64,000 bases of DNA from Drosophila persimilis (taxonomy: Eukaryota > Arthropoda > Insecta > Diptera > Drosophilidae). A program made the translations under genes and the position numbers. Location: the NCBI RefSeq assembly GCF_003286085.1, contig NW_020825288.1, positions 744,001 through 808,000 on the forward strand, read 5' to 3'. Below are positions 50,001 through 61,600 of this stretch, in pieces (position 1 is the stretch's first letter; each line of letters begins with the position of its first letter). The notes under the pieces are model-generated. The model saw only the letters and a list, made by a program, of their open reading frames with translations. It ran no database searches and was not told where the DNA came from.

Positions 50001-53000
50001 CATTCGCTTATACGGACAATCAGGAGGAACGAATCCATATCGCTTACTTTCTGGGAGCGGAAATGCTTAGTCTCTTTGTAAGGGTATAATGATGACGAAC
50101 GTATTTTAAGTTTCGCTTAACAAAAAACCACAAGTAATTCATAGAAGGCTTTCTGATGGCGAGGGGGTAAGGTGGGTATTAAAAAGTTGTTATTTATACC
50201 TGAGAGTGTACAAGAGTGGGTTCTTATAGGTTGTCTTCTTTCTGTTCTTTGTGAGCTTAGTTTTATTGCGTTTTATTCGTATACTTAAGTCCCGCCCTAA
50301 GAAGATTACCTTAAGGTCGATGCCACTTAGTTCGAAGCTCCCATAGAGAGTCGATAGGTTACGATAGCAAAGGCAAAATGCCATATTATATTCTTATCAA
50401 TCGGTTACAGCTAGTTGCACTTACCATATGCTTTCAGGATGCTGATGGGTATTCTTCAAATTTTGTTATTAGGCCGTTGAGCTGAGTTTGAGTGTATCCA
50501 AGAACCATTTGTTGAAACAAGAAAATGTTGAGCACACGATGAGGGGAACAAATTTTTGATTGTTTCTATTACATTTCGGAAGTATCAAAATCACGTACAG
50601 TCCGACTGCAAAGAACACACAAACACAGTAAGACACGGGCACGGCACGGCACGTTTAAGGCAATATATTTAGTCAGCATTCCAAAGTTATGGAGCTATGG
50701 ATGGATTTTGACATTTTGAGACGATCTGGTATCTACTATCTGGTTTTGTGTATATTATATGAATTACACTCATACCAGTTCGGAATCCCGCGAAAAGCAA
50801 ACAGCACAAATATGTGTGGGATCGCTATAGCATGTGGTAAAAGTAGTGTGACAGGTTGACGACGCGACGGACAGGGACAGGCTGACGTTTTCTTTAAGAA
50901 ATCTTTACATACGTGACCTCATTTGCCAGACTTATCGGAAAACAGTTTAGACTTAGGCCACCTTTTCTTAGCCAGTGTCCACCTACACTTCATTTCCATC
51001 GCAAATGCACTGCACTGCCATTTCTTTTGGACTCCAACTAATCCAACTTATAGACTCTTTAACTCGTGTATGGTATTTTGTTGTATTGTACTACGAAAGC
51101 CGATTGGTAAAATAATAATTTAGTATTTCTTCACGAGCACCATTAAAACCAGTTGGGGAGCTTCTGAACTGATCCTTTTATTCGTTTTCTCAACAATATG
51201 AACACTAGTAATCAGGAATTCGCACAGGTATCGCCAGCATCATTTGTATTTAAATGGGTTCTTAGTGTATCACGAGAGTCCGTCCATTGAGTGCCTGAAC
51301 TTTACAAACATCTCAGGAGATAACTTTTATAAAATTAGCTCTTGGGCATATTCATACCAGCGGAAAACCGGTATCGCGGGAGCCACCTAAAGACGTGTAG
51401 GCTATAGCTATCCACATAGATGCGAGTATGTGTGTGTACAGGTGATCGCAGCGCGAACGACACGTGAGAACGGCGCAGTGGATGCCACAGGTATGGGCGA
51501 TGTTGGAGCGCTGTTGGGGCTTCGCACTGAACTTTTTTCTTCATTGAGCGTTTTGTTGAGTGGACTTTGAGTGTGATGGATGATGGGTGCTTGAATGGTG
51601 CGAAATAACAATCATGCGAGAGAGAAACTTCTGCAGGGAGTGTGCAAAAATGGTATGGACAAGCGAGGTAAACAGCCAAACGGCTTGCTGCGAAGCTCTA
51701 CCTCGCTCCTTACATTGTCTTGCCTGGGGCTGAGTCGCACTCCGAAAAACACTCACACTCAACGTCCACAAAGCAAAGCAAAGCAAAGCAAAGCACTCAA
51801 CTCAACTCACTCAACTCAACAAAATACTCATGGAAATAAAACTACGTAGGCAATCTCTTTTGCGGTAAAACTGGTTTTTGGGACTAGTTTAACAGCTGAT
51901 ACAATGAATACACATAGCTGAAATCATACCTACATATTTTCGTGTCGTATCCGAAAGGTAAAGCCAATGTGCAGGTACACTGTGATCTGCAGGTGCATGT
52001 ACGTATGTATGCAAATACATACATAACTACATACATACGTACATACGTACATAGATACATATGTATGCATGTTGTCTATGAGCGGCGGGTCTGTTAACTT
52101 AAAGTAAATAAAAAGACCACCATGTTTCATTTCCATAACAGTAGACAACAAAACCAGTTTGGTGTTTTAAGTTTTTTATTTTTGTTTTTTAGTTGTAGTT
52201 TTCATGTTTCAAGCTATGAAAAAGGTTTTGACAACAATTTTTGGCGATGCTGCTGCAATTTTTGTGCACCAAACTGTCGTTGGTTGGTCTCTTGTTGCAC
52301 TGTTGCACGGTTGCACGGTTTCCCGGGCAATGCATGAATGAAGTTCACTCAAGGGGCAGGCAACATTTTTGTGCATTTATATAATGCATGTACATATCTA
52401 CAATGTATGCCCCAGTCCGTGACACTTGCCACTAGACAGTCCCATTTGCATATTCAATTGCATTGCATTAGGACAATATGACAGCCTTTCGGAGCTTTCA
52501 GAAAACGCTCAGATTCAACGTTTCGAAGTGCGTGTCTTAGATAGATTGGAATGCATTTTGCAATTCTCCAGAACGTTGAATGTTGCAGCGAAGCCTTTTT
52601 AAAGAAAGTAATTTATTGGAACAAGCGTAGCATAGTATGCGGACTGGAAGAGAACTTCGTTCTTCTCTTTCTCTCAAACAGAGAATTGGAGAAAGTGCTG
52701 TTGGCTTAACTGTTTGTGCTGGCCATTGTCCAATGGGCCGTACTGGACACAGAAAAGCTAATTATTATTAAGTTAATTCTCGTATTAGCCTGTACCGCTT
52801 TTCTCTGAGGCCCCCAGCAGTGACTCTTAACTGAAGCTTCTAAACATTGTTACTATTCTTAGTTGTAAATACAAATTGAGTCTCAACTTTCCGTTCCTGG
52901 AGTTGGGTAAGTTTGCGATTCTGTCTTCTGGCATCGTCAACGCTTTTCGCAGCTTATTAGTCGCTTTTTTGCAAGACGTTCGATGGGCATGGTATCCGGC

Positions 53001-56000
53001 TTCGGTTGCCTGGTAGTCTTTATATGAATTCACCTCCGATCATCAAGAATTTCTTGACTGACACCAATATGTATTTAGCAACTTTCCGCATGCTCAAATT
53101 ACAATTCAAGGGAAGCGCTTTTGAAATCCATGCTCTTTTCGTACTCGCATGTATGTACATACATCTGTATGCAGTGAGTAGGTACATATATATTTATACG
53201 ATCAAGCTTGACCACAAGATTAGAATGCAATATAAGCAAAATGATTTTATTTATTGACTACTCACAAATAACTGTATCAGCTGTATATCAGCATATATCC
53301 CCAACTTTTAAGATATGTATGCATATAGTATGATATACTCTACTTACACTATATATATATCCGAAAGTGGTAATGGATATTAATAAGAAATTAACCCTTT
53401 TGCGGGAATTTTTGGCACGTTGCATAAGCCATCGTCCCTTACGAATGCCTTGCGATCCGGGATAGGGGCAGAAGTAAAGTGCCTAATGTTGGTCTTCTGC
53501 CAATGTTCTGTTAAATGTTGCTGGTGCTATTTAATCATTCTTCGCTTAAATTTAATTGCTTCACAACTGCAACGGCCACAAGTGCTCGAATCGAATCGAA
53601 ACTAAGGCGCACCGAATAGCCCGAAAGATGCATGCCATGGCATGGCGAACAATCAGTTTTCCAAGATCAGCTCTGGCCGGCAATGGATGCATTCATACGT
53701 TATTACATACACACATATCTACAATATGTACACGAATGTACAGCATTCAGTTGCGGTCAAAAAAGGAGTATGGAGTATGGACTATGGAGTGGAAGGGATG
53801 GGACGGTATGGGAAGGGATCTTTTATAAGGTGGAAATTCAATCCACCGTTTACAAGCAAAGAATATCTCTGGTGCACACGTTATGTGGCTTCTTACCCAC
53901 ACCCGTGCATACATGTGTATGTATATTTTGACCGCAGCTATACATGGCTTGTACAAATGCCACTAACATTGCTTAATTGAATCAGATTCTGAATGCAGAT
54001 TATGAATACCATCGCATGCTCACTCTAGGAGACTCATCTCTCTGGTAAAACAATTTCTTTTCCCTAGCTTATGCTCTCAGGAAAATGAACTCTGCAAGCA
54101 AATGACCAGAGAGTCGTGGAAGAAGTCAGCAGCTAATTTTACTTAATTGATTTTCCACAAGAAAGCCGTAGGTATTAAGTATTTGAAGTATTGGAGGAGC
54201 GCATAGTTCAATGAACCGGAAATCTAATTAATTAATTTTTTCATTAAAAGCGGCTTGTGTAATCTAATTTGGCGAAACCACCAAAATCTTGCTGCAGCCA
54301 AAACGAATCGACCAACCGGTGGCACCGGCAAGCAACAGCGACGCTATTAAAGGCCAACAATTGTGGCATGTCCTAGTGACAGCCTCACCAAACAAAATAC
54401 AATAACAACAGCACAGCCACAGCCACAGCCACAGCATCAAGCGACTGCAAGCTACGTGCCGCGGCAGTTGTTGCTCCTTCATTATTATGCATTAAGCATA
54501 CGATATGTTGTACAACTTGGACACAATAGAAAAGGGGGTACATTGATTCTCCTTTTAGTTTTGTAGCATAAAGATAAAGCTATTCATTAACTAGCGCTTT
54601 TCTCGATAAGCTGCTACAATGCATATTTGTTTTCTTTTTTTTTTTTTAATTTTCTTTAGTTTTAAATGATTCAGAAAGACAAAATCTGAATAAAAACAAA
54701 ATCAAAACTATAGTATGTCAATGAATATAGCATATTGGAAATTAATTGACTGAATTCAACACCTTTGAATGCGCAAGAGTACATAGGCTTCGGCGAGAAA
54801 AAACCTGACCTGGCTGCCTTTCCTGTTTTCCCGCACTCGGCTGCTATGGTCAATCTTTTTTGTGGGATGTCCAGGCTCCTTGGTAACTGCGTGCAATTCG
54901 TGGGGGTTCGTATGTCGCTTAAAAATTTTAATTGCCTTTGCGTGTTTAGAAAACTTACACGTATGTTCTGCGTACCTCAGCAGCTGGCCAGCAGGAGCAC
55001 AACGGCTTGCCTTTCAGCTCTAGTATCTGCCACGGGATATCATACGGATGATTATCAGCCAAATATTTTCACACTTACGAGCTTTTCTCAGCAAATCTAA
55101 GTACTATCCAAATAGTTAAAGTAATGCAAAATTAAATTATGTAATAACAATTAAAAACTATATACATATGTACCCACCTATATATTATTTTAGTATTAAA
55201 AGCTTTCAGCTCCGTGGAGTAAGCATTCACATCCGTCACATTCTGGGGAAGGTATTAAAGGTACTTCAAAAGTAAATGGCCAATAGAAGCTTTGCCAATG
55301 AGGATTTGGCAATACAGAACGACGCCCTGAGATATGGAGATATTCGCACATATGGTGGTAATAATTGGGAACGACAGTTTTAGTTAATTTAACGGACCAC
55401 AAGGATTAAACTAGGTATTGCTCGACATTTAAGTTAATTTTAATAAGTATTTTATATACATATAAACACGAATAAACACTCTTATGCCTATTCAATATTC
55501 ATTCCTTATCATAGATTGGATAGGCGGGTTGATAATCCAGAAAAACCGTTTTTCCATAGACTTGAATTGGAACGAAACTGGAAGTCCCAAAAAGATTAAA
55601 GAAACAAAATGTATAATATTTAAAAATTTAGCAAAACTTGCGGAGGTTTTGAGCAAACGCTACGCTTAGCTAAAACATGCCGCGCTACTTTTCGAAAATT
55701 TACCAAATGATACGTGGCGCCACTGTGCCACCATTGTGCTACATGGTGGCAACACATTCATCTACATACATAGAGATGTCTTCAAAATATACCAGACACT
55801 AAATACTACAAAATACTTATTGGCGGCAAAGATCACCGTTTTAAAACTGCCTGAGCTGAATGCAAAAGGAGGCACCAGGACCGCCTCTAAATGAGCCCCT
55901 AAAGAAAGAAAGAATGAGGCGAGAGAACGTCTGCATAGGTTGCTGCCACATATGTACATAGTATATGCGTTACAGTGTGGTACAGTGAGCAATGAAAACA

Positions 56001-56008
56001 ACAAACTA

Positions 56009-56600
56009 GGTTCTGTCTAGCTATTAATATTCCACCGGTGCGATATTTAACCTGTGAAAAATGGTACCCAATAAAAAAATTAATTATAATATTATACCAA
56101 TTATAACAGCGAATGGTCTCCAGCTCAACCTGAATGGTATACCATCCAGGGCCTTTTTGCCGAACAACGTTCCGAATCTGGTGGGTTCACCTTTTCAATG
56201 GTTGAGAAATGCAGTTCCAATCATCAACCTATGGTGAATATGTCGAAGACAACGAAGAGAGCCAAAAACCGCTTCGAAGAATGCAGTTCGGCCATCATTG
56301 TGCGCGCCAAATATAAACTGTTTGAAAAAAAACACCGAAAAGATTTTAAAATACCGTAAGCAGTCTGTGTTCTGTTCTCAGTATATTTAATTAATATTTC
56401 GGTATCCTTACGGTATATTTCCACGGTCACATTGCGAGCTGGTAGATTTCGCATTCTGGGTAAAAGAGCTTTTGTCAGATATCAAAGAACTAGTTCAATG
56501 TATTTGGTATTTGAACCAGTTTTAAAATATATGCAGATAACTAGATTGCAGACGGTATATTTTGGTATATTTCTAGGGTTGGACGGTATGTTTTAACGAT
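56009..56600 (+). repeat. Dispersed promoter-like repeat, copy 5 (diverged, interrupted)
   Basis: GTTCTGTCTAGCTATTAATATTCC (56012-56035) matches module A at 35517-35540. Module B-like units follow at 56380-56440 (TTACGGTATATTTCCACGGTCACATTGCG, a Motif 6 plus Motif 1 pair) and at 56555-56600 (CGGTATATTTTGGTATATTT, then GGGTTGGACGGTATG). The copy is spread over about 600 bp and looks composite. Confidence 0.55.
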
Positions 56601-56605
56601 AAGTC

Positions 56606-56865
56606 CGCGGTTTGAATTTGAATTTCCTCACCGTGGTGGGCCAGAAATCATCGCTCTCCCGGAAAGTGAATGTCCGGGCGCAGATCTCGAAAGAGCATTT
56701 CATCTATCAGGCGCTTATGCTTCTTCACTGCCACACCTTGGGCGTGCCTTCGGCGAAACTGACGACTGCATGCTGAGCGCTCCACTGATGGCATACGGCT
56801 GGGAACTGGTGCTGCTGGAGGCTGCCACTGGCTCCTACTGCCGAAGATCCGCCAACCGATAAGCG
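56606..56865 (+). pseudogene. Possible gene relic with frameshift
   Basis: Just after repeat copy 5, one plus frame reads VGQKSSLSRKVNVRAQ and EHFIYQALMLLHCHTLGVPS, then hits a stop. A second frame from about 56730 reads GRAFGETDDCML and AYGWELVLLEAATGSYCRR to a TAA at about 56862. The composition looks protein-like, but no ATG-initiated frame covers it. I do not recognise the parent gene. It could be a broken duplicate or an unnoticed spliced exon pair. Confidence 0.25.
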
Positions 56866-58009
56866 CCTAGGTACACACGCAGACCATCGATCACGGTCGG
56901 GAGGCGAACGACGGAAATGTAATCCGTAACAATAATGCTCTTTATTGATGCTGCAACGGTTCTTACCGTTTTGCCCAGTAGAAATAAAATGGCGTACAGA
57001 TTTTCTGCATGCAACTTTCATCGAAATGAATTCTATATTTATTTGCCAATACAATATCAGAACGAATAATTTGAAAAATAGTGACAGCATCGAAAGACTT
57101 GAAACTCTTAACTAAATACATTTTTTTGTGGATCCTGCGCCTTAAACAGAACTAAAACTAATTTACATAAAGAACCGGGACGAACGGGAAAACAAAATTG
57201 AAAAATGATTGAAATTAGTCGACAAAAAGATTTAATTGATACAAATGCACAGAATATAGTCTGGAGTTAAGAGCAAAGAAATTAATATAGTTTAAATATA
57301 ACAGCTACAAATTTGTCTTGTCCCATTTGAAAACATTGAAATTGTTGACTTACATTGCTAATTACATGTATTGTTTTTTTTGTTGTTTATTCTTTTGTAA
57401 AACGTATTTAAAAACTTTTTTTTCGCCACAGCTTTTGAGCTTGAAAGTCATAAAAACAACTACAACCATCACCAAAAACCTCTTCGAGCCTTCGAGCAGC
57501 AAAAGCTATGAACATTTTTTGCCAAGAAATGTTCTTGTTTGTTTTATATTTTTTGAAATTTGCTTCTTTCCTCTATTTACTTGTGTAAACTGGTTGCATA
57601 TAGAAAAACATTAAGACTAAAGTACATACATGTATATTCTCTCGTTCTAGGCAGTTAACATGGCTACAAAACTATTCAAATATGGTTAACTAAACCCTTC
57701 CTGTTTGTGTTTCGGTTAGCTAGTGGTCTGTTCACGGGTGGGTTGTGGGTTTTCTTGTTTTCTTGGGTGTTTCAGAGTGGTAGGGATTGGGGAGGTCAAG
57801 GGTCTAGGATCTGGGGTGAAGGGTCGTGGAAGTTGGCTATAATTTCTACCTTCACGCAAGGCTAAAACATCATCTTTTGGTTTACTTTTCCTCTTCGATT
57901 TTCACTGTAATTTCAACGATTTTATTTCCTCTTTCTTTCCGCAGGCACACGAAAATGCAGTGCATGATAAACTGTGCGTCTCCCTTCCACTTCCGACGCC
58001 TCCAACATC

Positions 58010-58678
58010 CTAAACGATCTCCGACCAGCCGAGCACCTGCTCCAATTGACTCTCGCTGAACTCGAAGCCACCCTCGCTCATGATGTAGTCGTCGTTGCAG
58101 AGGTCCATCATGGCCGGGGTGTGCAGCAGGGGATTGCTGTTGTCCAAAAACGATATCGAGGCCTTCCTGCTGGGAGCGCTGCTACCGTTGTGGCATCCTT
58201 CGGCCTCCTCCTCGCCCACCAGTTGCTGCTGTGGGATTACATCGAGAGGCGGAGGCGCAGACTCCTCCAGTCCAGTGGCCCTGTCGCTGTTCGTGATGAG
58301 CACCCGTTTGCGTGGCGACACCGATGATCCGTCGACGAGGCTGTTCTCGTCGATGCCGCTGTCGCTGGAGGCATCTGTGTCGCAGGCCGTCAGGCCCGGC
58401 GGCACGGAGTCGTCCAAAGAGACCACTGACCCGGCATCGCCATCGCCTCCGCCCGCGTCAGAGCCGCTGAAGACCGGCGACAGCTGGAAGTTGGTGCCGC
58501 TGATCAGCGGATTGTGGTGATAGTTACGGAGCACGGCCGACGTGGAGGTGTGACAGTGCAGGGGAAATCCGTACTTGCCGTAGCCGCCAAGCGGAGGCGA
58601 TTTCGGTCCGGTCTGATCCTGATCCAGGCAATTGTCGTCTATAATCATCGGTTCGGAGACGTCTTCGGGCTCGTTAAC
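58010..58678 (-). CDS. C-terminal coding exon of an unidentified gene (acidic, Ser-rich tail)
   Basis: A 669-bp open exon starts after an acceptor (CTGAAAACAG) and ends at TAG. It encodes about 222 aa that begin VNEPEDVSEPMIIDDNCLD. The tail is rich in Ser, Asp and Gly and has DASSDSGIDENS, which resembles a DSG-type beta-TrCP degron, and SPRKRVLITN, a possible basic signal. It ends in an acidic amphipathic stretch, GGFEFSESQLEQVLGWSEIV, like a transactivation helix. Upstream exons are not visible to 64 kb, so a long intron follows. Synteny with 99D (sima, the HIF-alpha gene) makes a transcription factor C-terminus possible, but I could not confirm that identity. The low-complexity composition argues for caution. 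Confidence 0.6.
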   Translation of the reverse strand, partial: VNEPEDVSEPMIIDDNCLDQDQTGPKSPPLGGYGKYGFPLHCHTSTSAVLRNYHHNPLISGTNFQLSPVFSGSDAGGGDGDAGSVVSLDDSVPPGLTACDTDASSDSGIDENSLVDGSSVSPRKRVLITNSDRATGLEESAPPPLDVIPQQQLVGEEEAEGCHNGSSAPSRKASISFLDNSNPLLHTPAMMDLCNDDYIMSEGGFEFSESQLEQVLGWSEIV

Positions 58679-61600
58679 CTGTTTTCAGGGGGTGGTAGAG
58701 AAGAGCACAAAATAAAAAGTCAATTAGTAAGGGGTTTTGGTGGGCAACGACACTCAATAGCTGGAAGCACACGCCCAGGGCTCTGTAAATGCGAAAAAGT
58801 GACAATTTATTTCCCTGCTACAATTTGTTTTGAATAATTGGATCGATTTTCTTTACGTACTGACTTATTATTAACTTATCGTCATTAATTATAAGCGAGG
58901 AGTTTCAATTACAATAACAATTACAATTAAATCTTAAGGAGCGCAATCTGAACGTAAATTAATTGAAATTAACCAATTCGCAGCTTAATTACACCCTGGA
59001 TCACTCGTGACTCCCTGGAGTATGGTACCATTCCCACTCCCATTCCCATTTCCATTTCTATGCAAATGGCAGCGATTAACTCTACGAGACCTGGAGGCAA
59101 ATTCTGATACCTTGTCAGGCAATGAAAATTGTAAAATCTAGCGTAAAAAGTGGGCTAAGCCACAGCCAGTCCACGCCAGGCCAGGCCAGGCCAGGCCAGG
59201 GAAATGTTTAAAGTCAGAAGACATTTACTCAGACAAGCCAAATTCCCAGTGGGGCCTCCCGAGAGCGAGCAACAGCAAGCCGCAGGCTCCGCCAGTAAAA
59301 GTCAAGTGAGAAAGCCCCCCAGCCACCCACAAAGCCACAGCCCAAGGAACCAGTCGAAGGGTGGCCGCAATAAATCATATTTTAATGATGGCCCACAGCC
59401 GGAACGGAACGGGTCTGCTGCTGGCTGAAATTCGAGTAGAATCCAGCAGCGGAGCTTTATTATGCTGTGGATTTCAGATTGACACAAAGAACTCCTCCCA
59501 CATCCCGAGTCAGAGTCCGAGTCCGACTACTAGTACGAGTCGCTGTCTATTCCCACCAGACAGACTGACAGGAAGTGGGGAATATATCAGTTTCGATGGC
59601 TGCCAAGCTGCCGCCAGCAATTCTCAGTAATGACAACCGGCCGATGACGAAGATAAAGTTGCCAAAAATTGCCCTGCCCGCACTCCACTCCACTCCACTG
59701 CTCGTGTGGTGCAAAGTGGGTTCAAGTGCAGTCTATTGAACCCCTGTTCGGCGATGCTTTAATGGGGTTTTGTTTGTCTCCGATTGCAGCGAGCGGAGCG
59801 CTAATTGCTGCAGTCCGACGGCAATTACGGACGAAAAGCGAAAGTGCTGTAAGTTGATCGATGGGCAAACAAGCCGCGTAAGAGAACAAAGCCAGCAGTC
59901 AGCAGCCCCCCGCCCCCAGCTGCAAGTGAAAGTCATTTCAGCGGAATCCCCAACGTTGCTCCTCCAGGCATATCATCGAGGACGACACATTAACAGCTGC
60001 CGCACACAGCGATAGGAGACGAGACCGCCCATAAACATCTTTAGCTGTCGCGGGGCGTCGGGGCGTATGCGCAACAAAATGGTGAAAAATTCTGATGGCA
60101 CGCGCAGTGCCTTCCCGAGGGCATCGACGGCCGGGGAATAATAGGTTTATTGTTTGATATATATTGTGTGCCGCGCACGAGCCGGCTTACACGCATTCAT
60201 GGGCATTGGCCTAATGTGCTCTAATAAATTATTAAAGGCATTTGCTGCCACGCAAAACGAAACTATTGGAAGGAAACCGGACAGAATCCTAGACAAATTG
60301 TCCGCGGCAAAGGCTTCCGGGTGGGTCCTGCCATCCCGATGGCATTACAATAATTGGCAGGCGAAAGCCGAAAGCCGTCAGGAGGAGCCTTCTCCTTTTC
60401 GCCTTTTCGAGCTTCAACTTTATGGCGGATTTCCACTTTGCCCTGCGTTCTGCTGAGCTGTGCAGCGCCGTTTAAAGCCATCTAATTGGATTTTTTTGTT
60501 TTGTATGGCACGGGCTCGCATCGCATTTCATCGACGCTGGAACGCGCTTTTTGGGGGGTAGCCACGCCCATGGCAGAGCACGAAAGTCCAATAGAAAAAC
60601 AAAAGTAATTAAAGGCAAACTTTGCTTCCACTTCTGCCAAGTTTCTGCACAAAAATCTGCTGTCACCGCACAATAAAGGGGCCCATTTGAAAGCGTACAG
60701 CACACAGCACAGAAGTAGGCAGCAAATGTCCTTAAAGGCCTCCTGCGCGTGGGTGGAGTACAGTCTCACTTGGCTGAGTTCCAGAATGGGCCTGGGCGTG
60801 GACCTGAGCCTGGGCAGCAGTTTAAACTCTTGCCCCTCTCGTTGCGTAATGTGGCCGGCAGACTCCTGGGAACGCGCCGCAGTTCAATAGAAATTGGCTT
60901 CGTCGCCCCGGGCTCTCGATTCGGCTGCTTGTGCGTGTTGCGTGCAGGAAAGGATTGCCCAGGCCCCCCCCTAGATGCTCCCATTGATGTTTGCATTTTT
61001 CTGAGTCCTGCCCGAATCATGGCATAACGAGGAGAAATTGAAATTGAAAACTGGAACCCACCTGAGTGCCTTCTCGAAATCAATAAGCAATAAAGTTGAA
61101 TAACTCACGCGCCAGTGGCAGCGGCAGTGGCAGGGAGACAATGTGGCGTATACGTAATGCAATTGTCGTCAGGCATATTTCCCCTTGAAAAGGACTGTGC
61201 TTGCGTGTGTCTGCTTTCCTGGTGGATTGCGTAGAATTTAATTTCGTCACAGCGTTCGTGTGTGACGAAAAGTTGTCATTTATTTACAGGCAAACGAGGC
61301 GAAAGATTTAAATTCTGCCTGAAAGTGAAACCCCAACCCAAGTCCCAGGACGAGCCCACACGGAGATAAGAGAGAAAGTTATCCGTGTGCTCGGCATACT
61401 TAAGTGCTCCTCTGGCGGGGCAGGCCAGGCGGCGGAAGGCAGTAATGAATTCGAAGCCAAGTACAGCCTGCCAGGACAAGGCAGGACCAGTTTTGCTGAC
61501 TTGATTAGCGGACAGCATCATTTATTCCAATCAAAAGATTTCAATAAATTGCCAGTCAGTCTCTCAGTCCCCGGGTCTCCCAGTCCCCAGTCAGGCAAAT

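Larger units (their letters stand above)
47087..58009. other. Long intergenic region upstream of Cad99C
   Basis: About 11 kb with no confident protein gene. It holds the Cad99C 5' flank and probable untranslated exons. Tandem repeats: TACTCG units at 47510-47539, TTGGGC units at 47580-47617, GGTACCT units at 48153-48193 and AAAGC units near 51773-51795. The 55.2-56.9 kb part is unlike the rest, with repeat module copies and relic-like coding; these are listed separately. Confidence 0.5.

Noticed and set aside
54765..55100. 111-codon plus-strand ORF with several cysteines
   Set aside because: No signal peptide, no recognised family, atypical composition. Frames on the opposite strand are similarly long, so it is likely chance in a compositionally mixed stretch.
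55196..55402. Minus-strand 68-codon frame ending in a Cys-rich CDGCEC motif
   Set aside because: The first true ATG is internal, no splice partner with matching phase was found and no family is recognised. It could be an exon of an unseen small secreted protein, but this is not supported enough to list.
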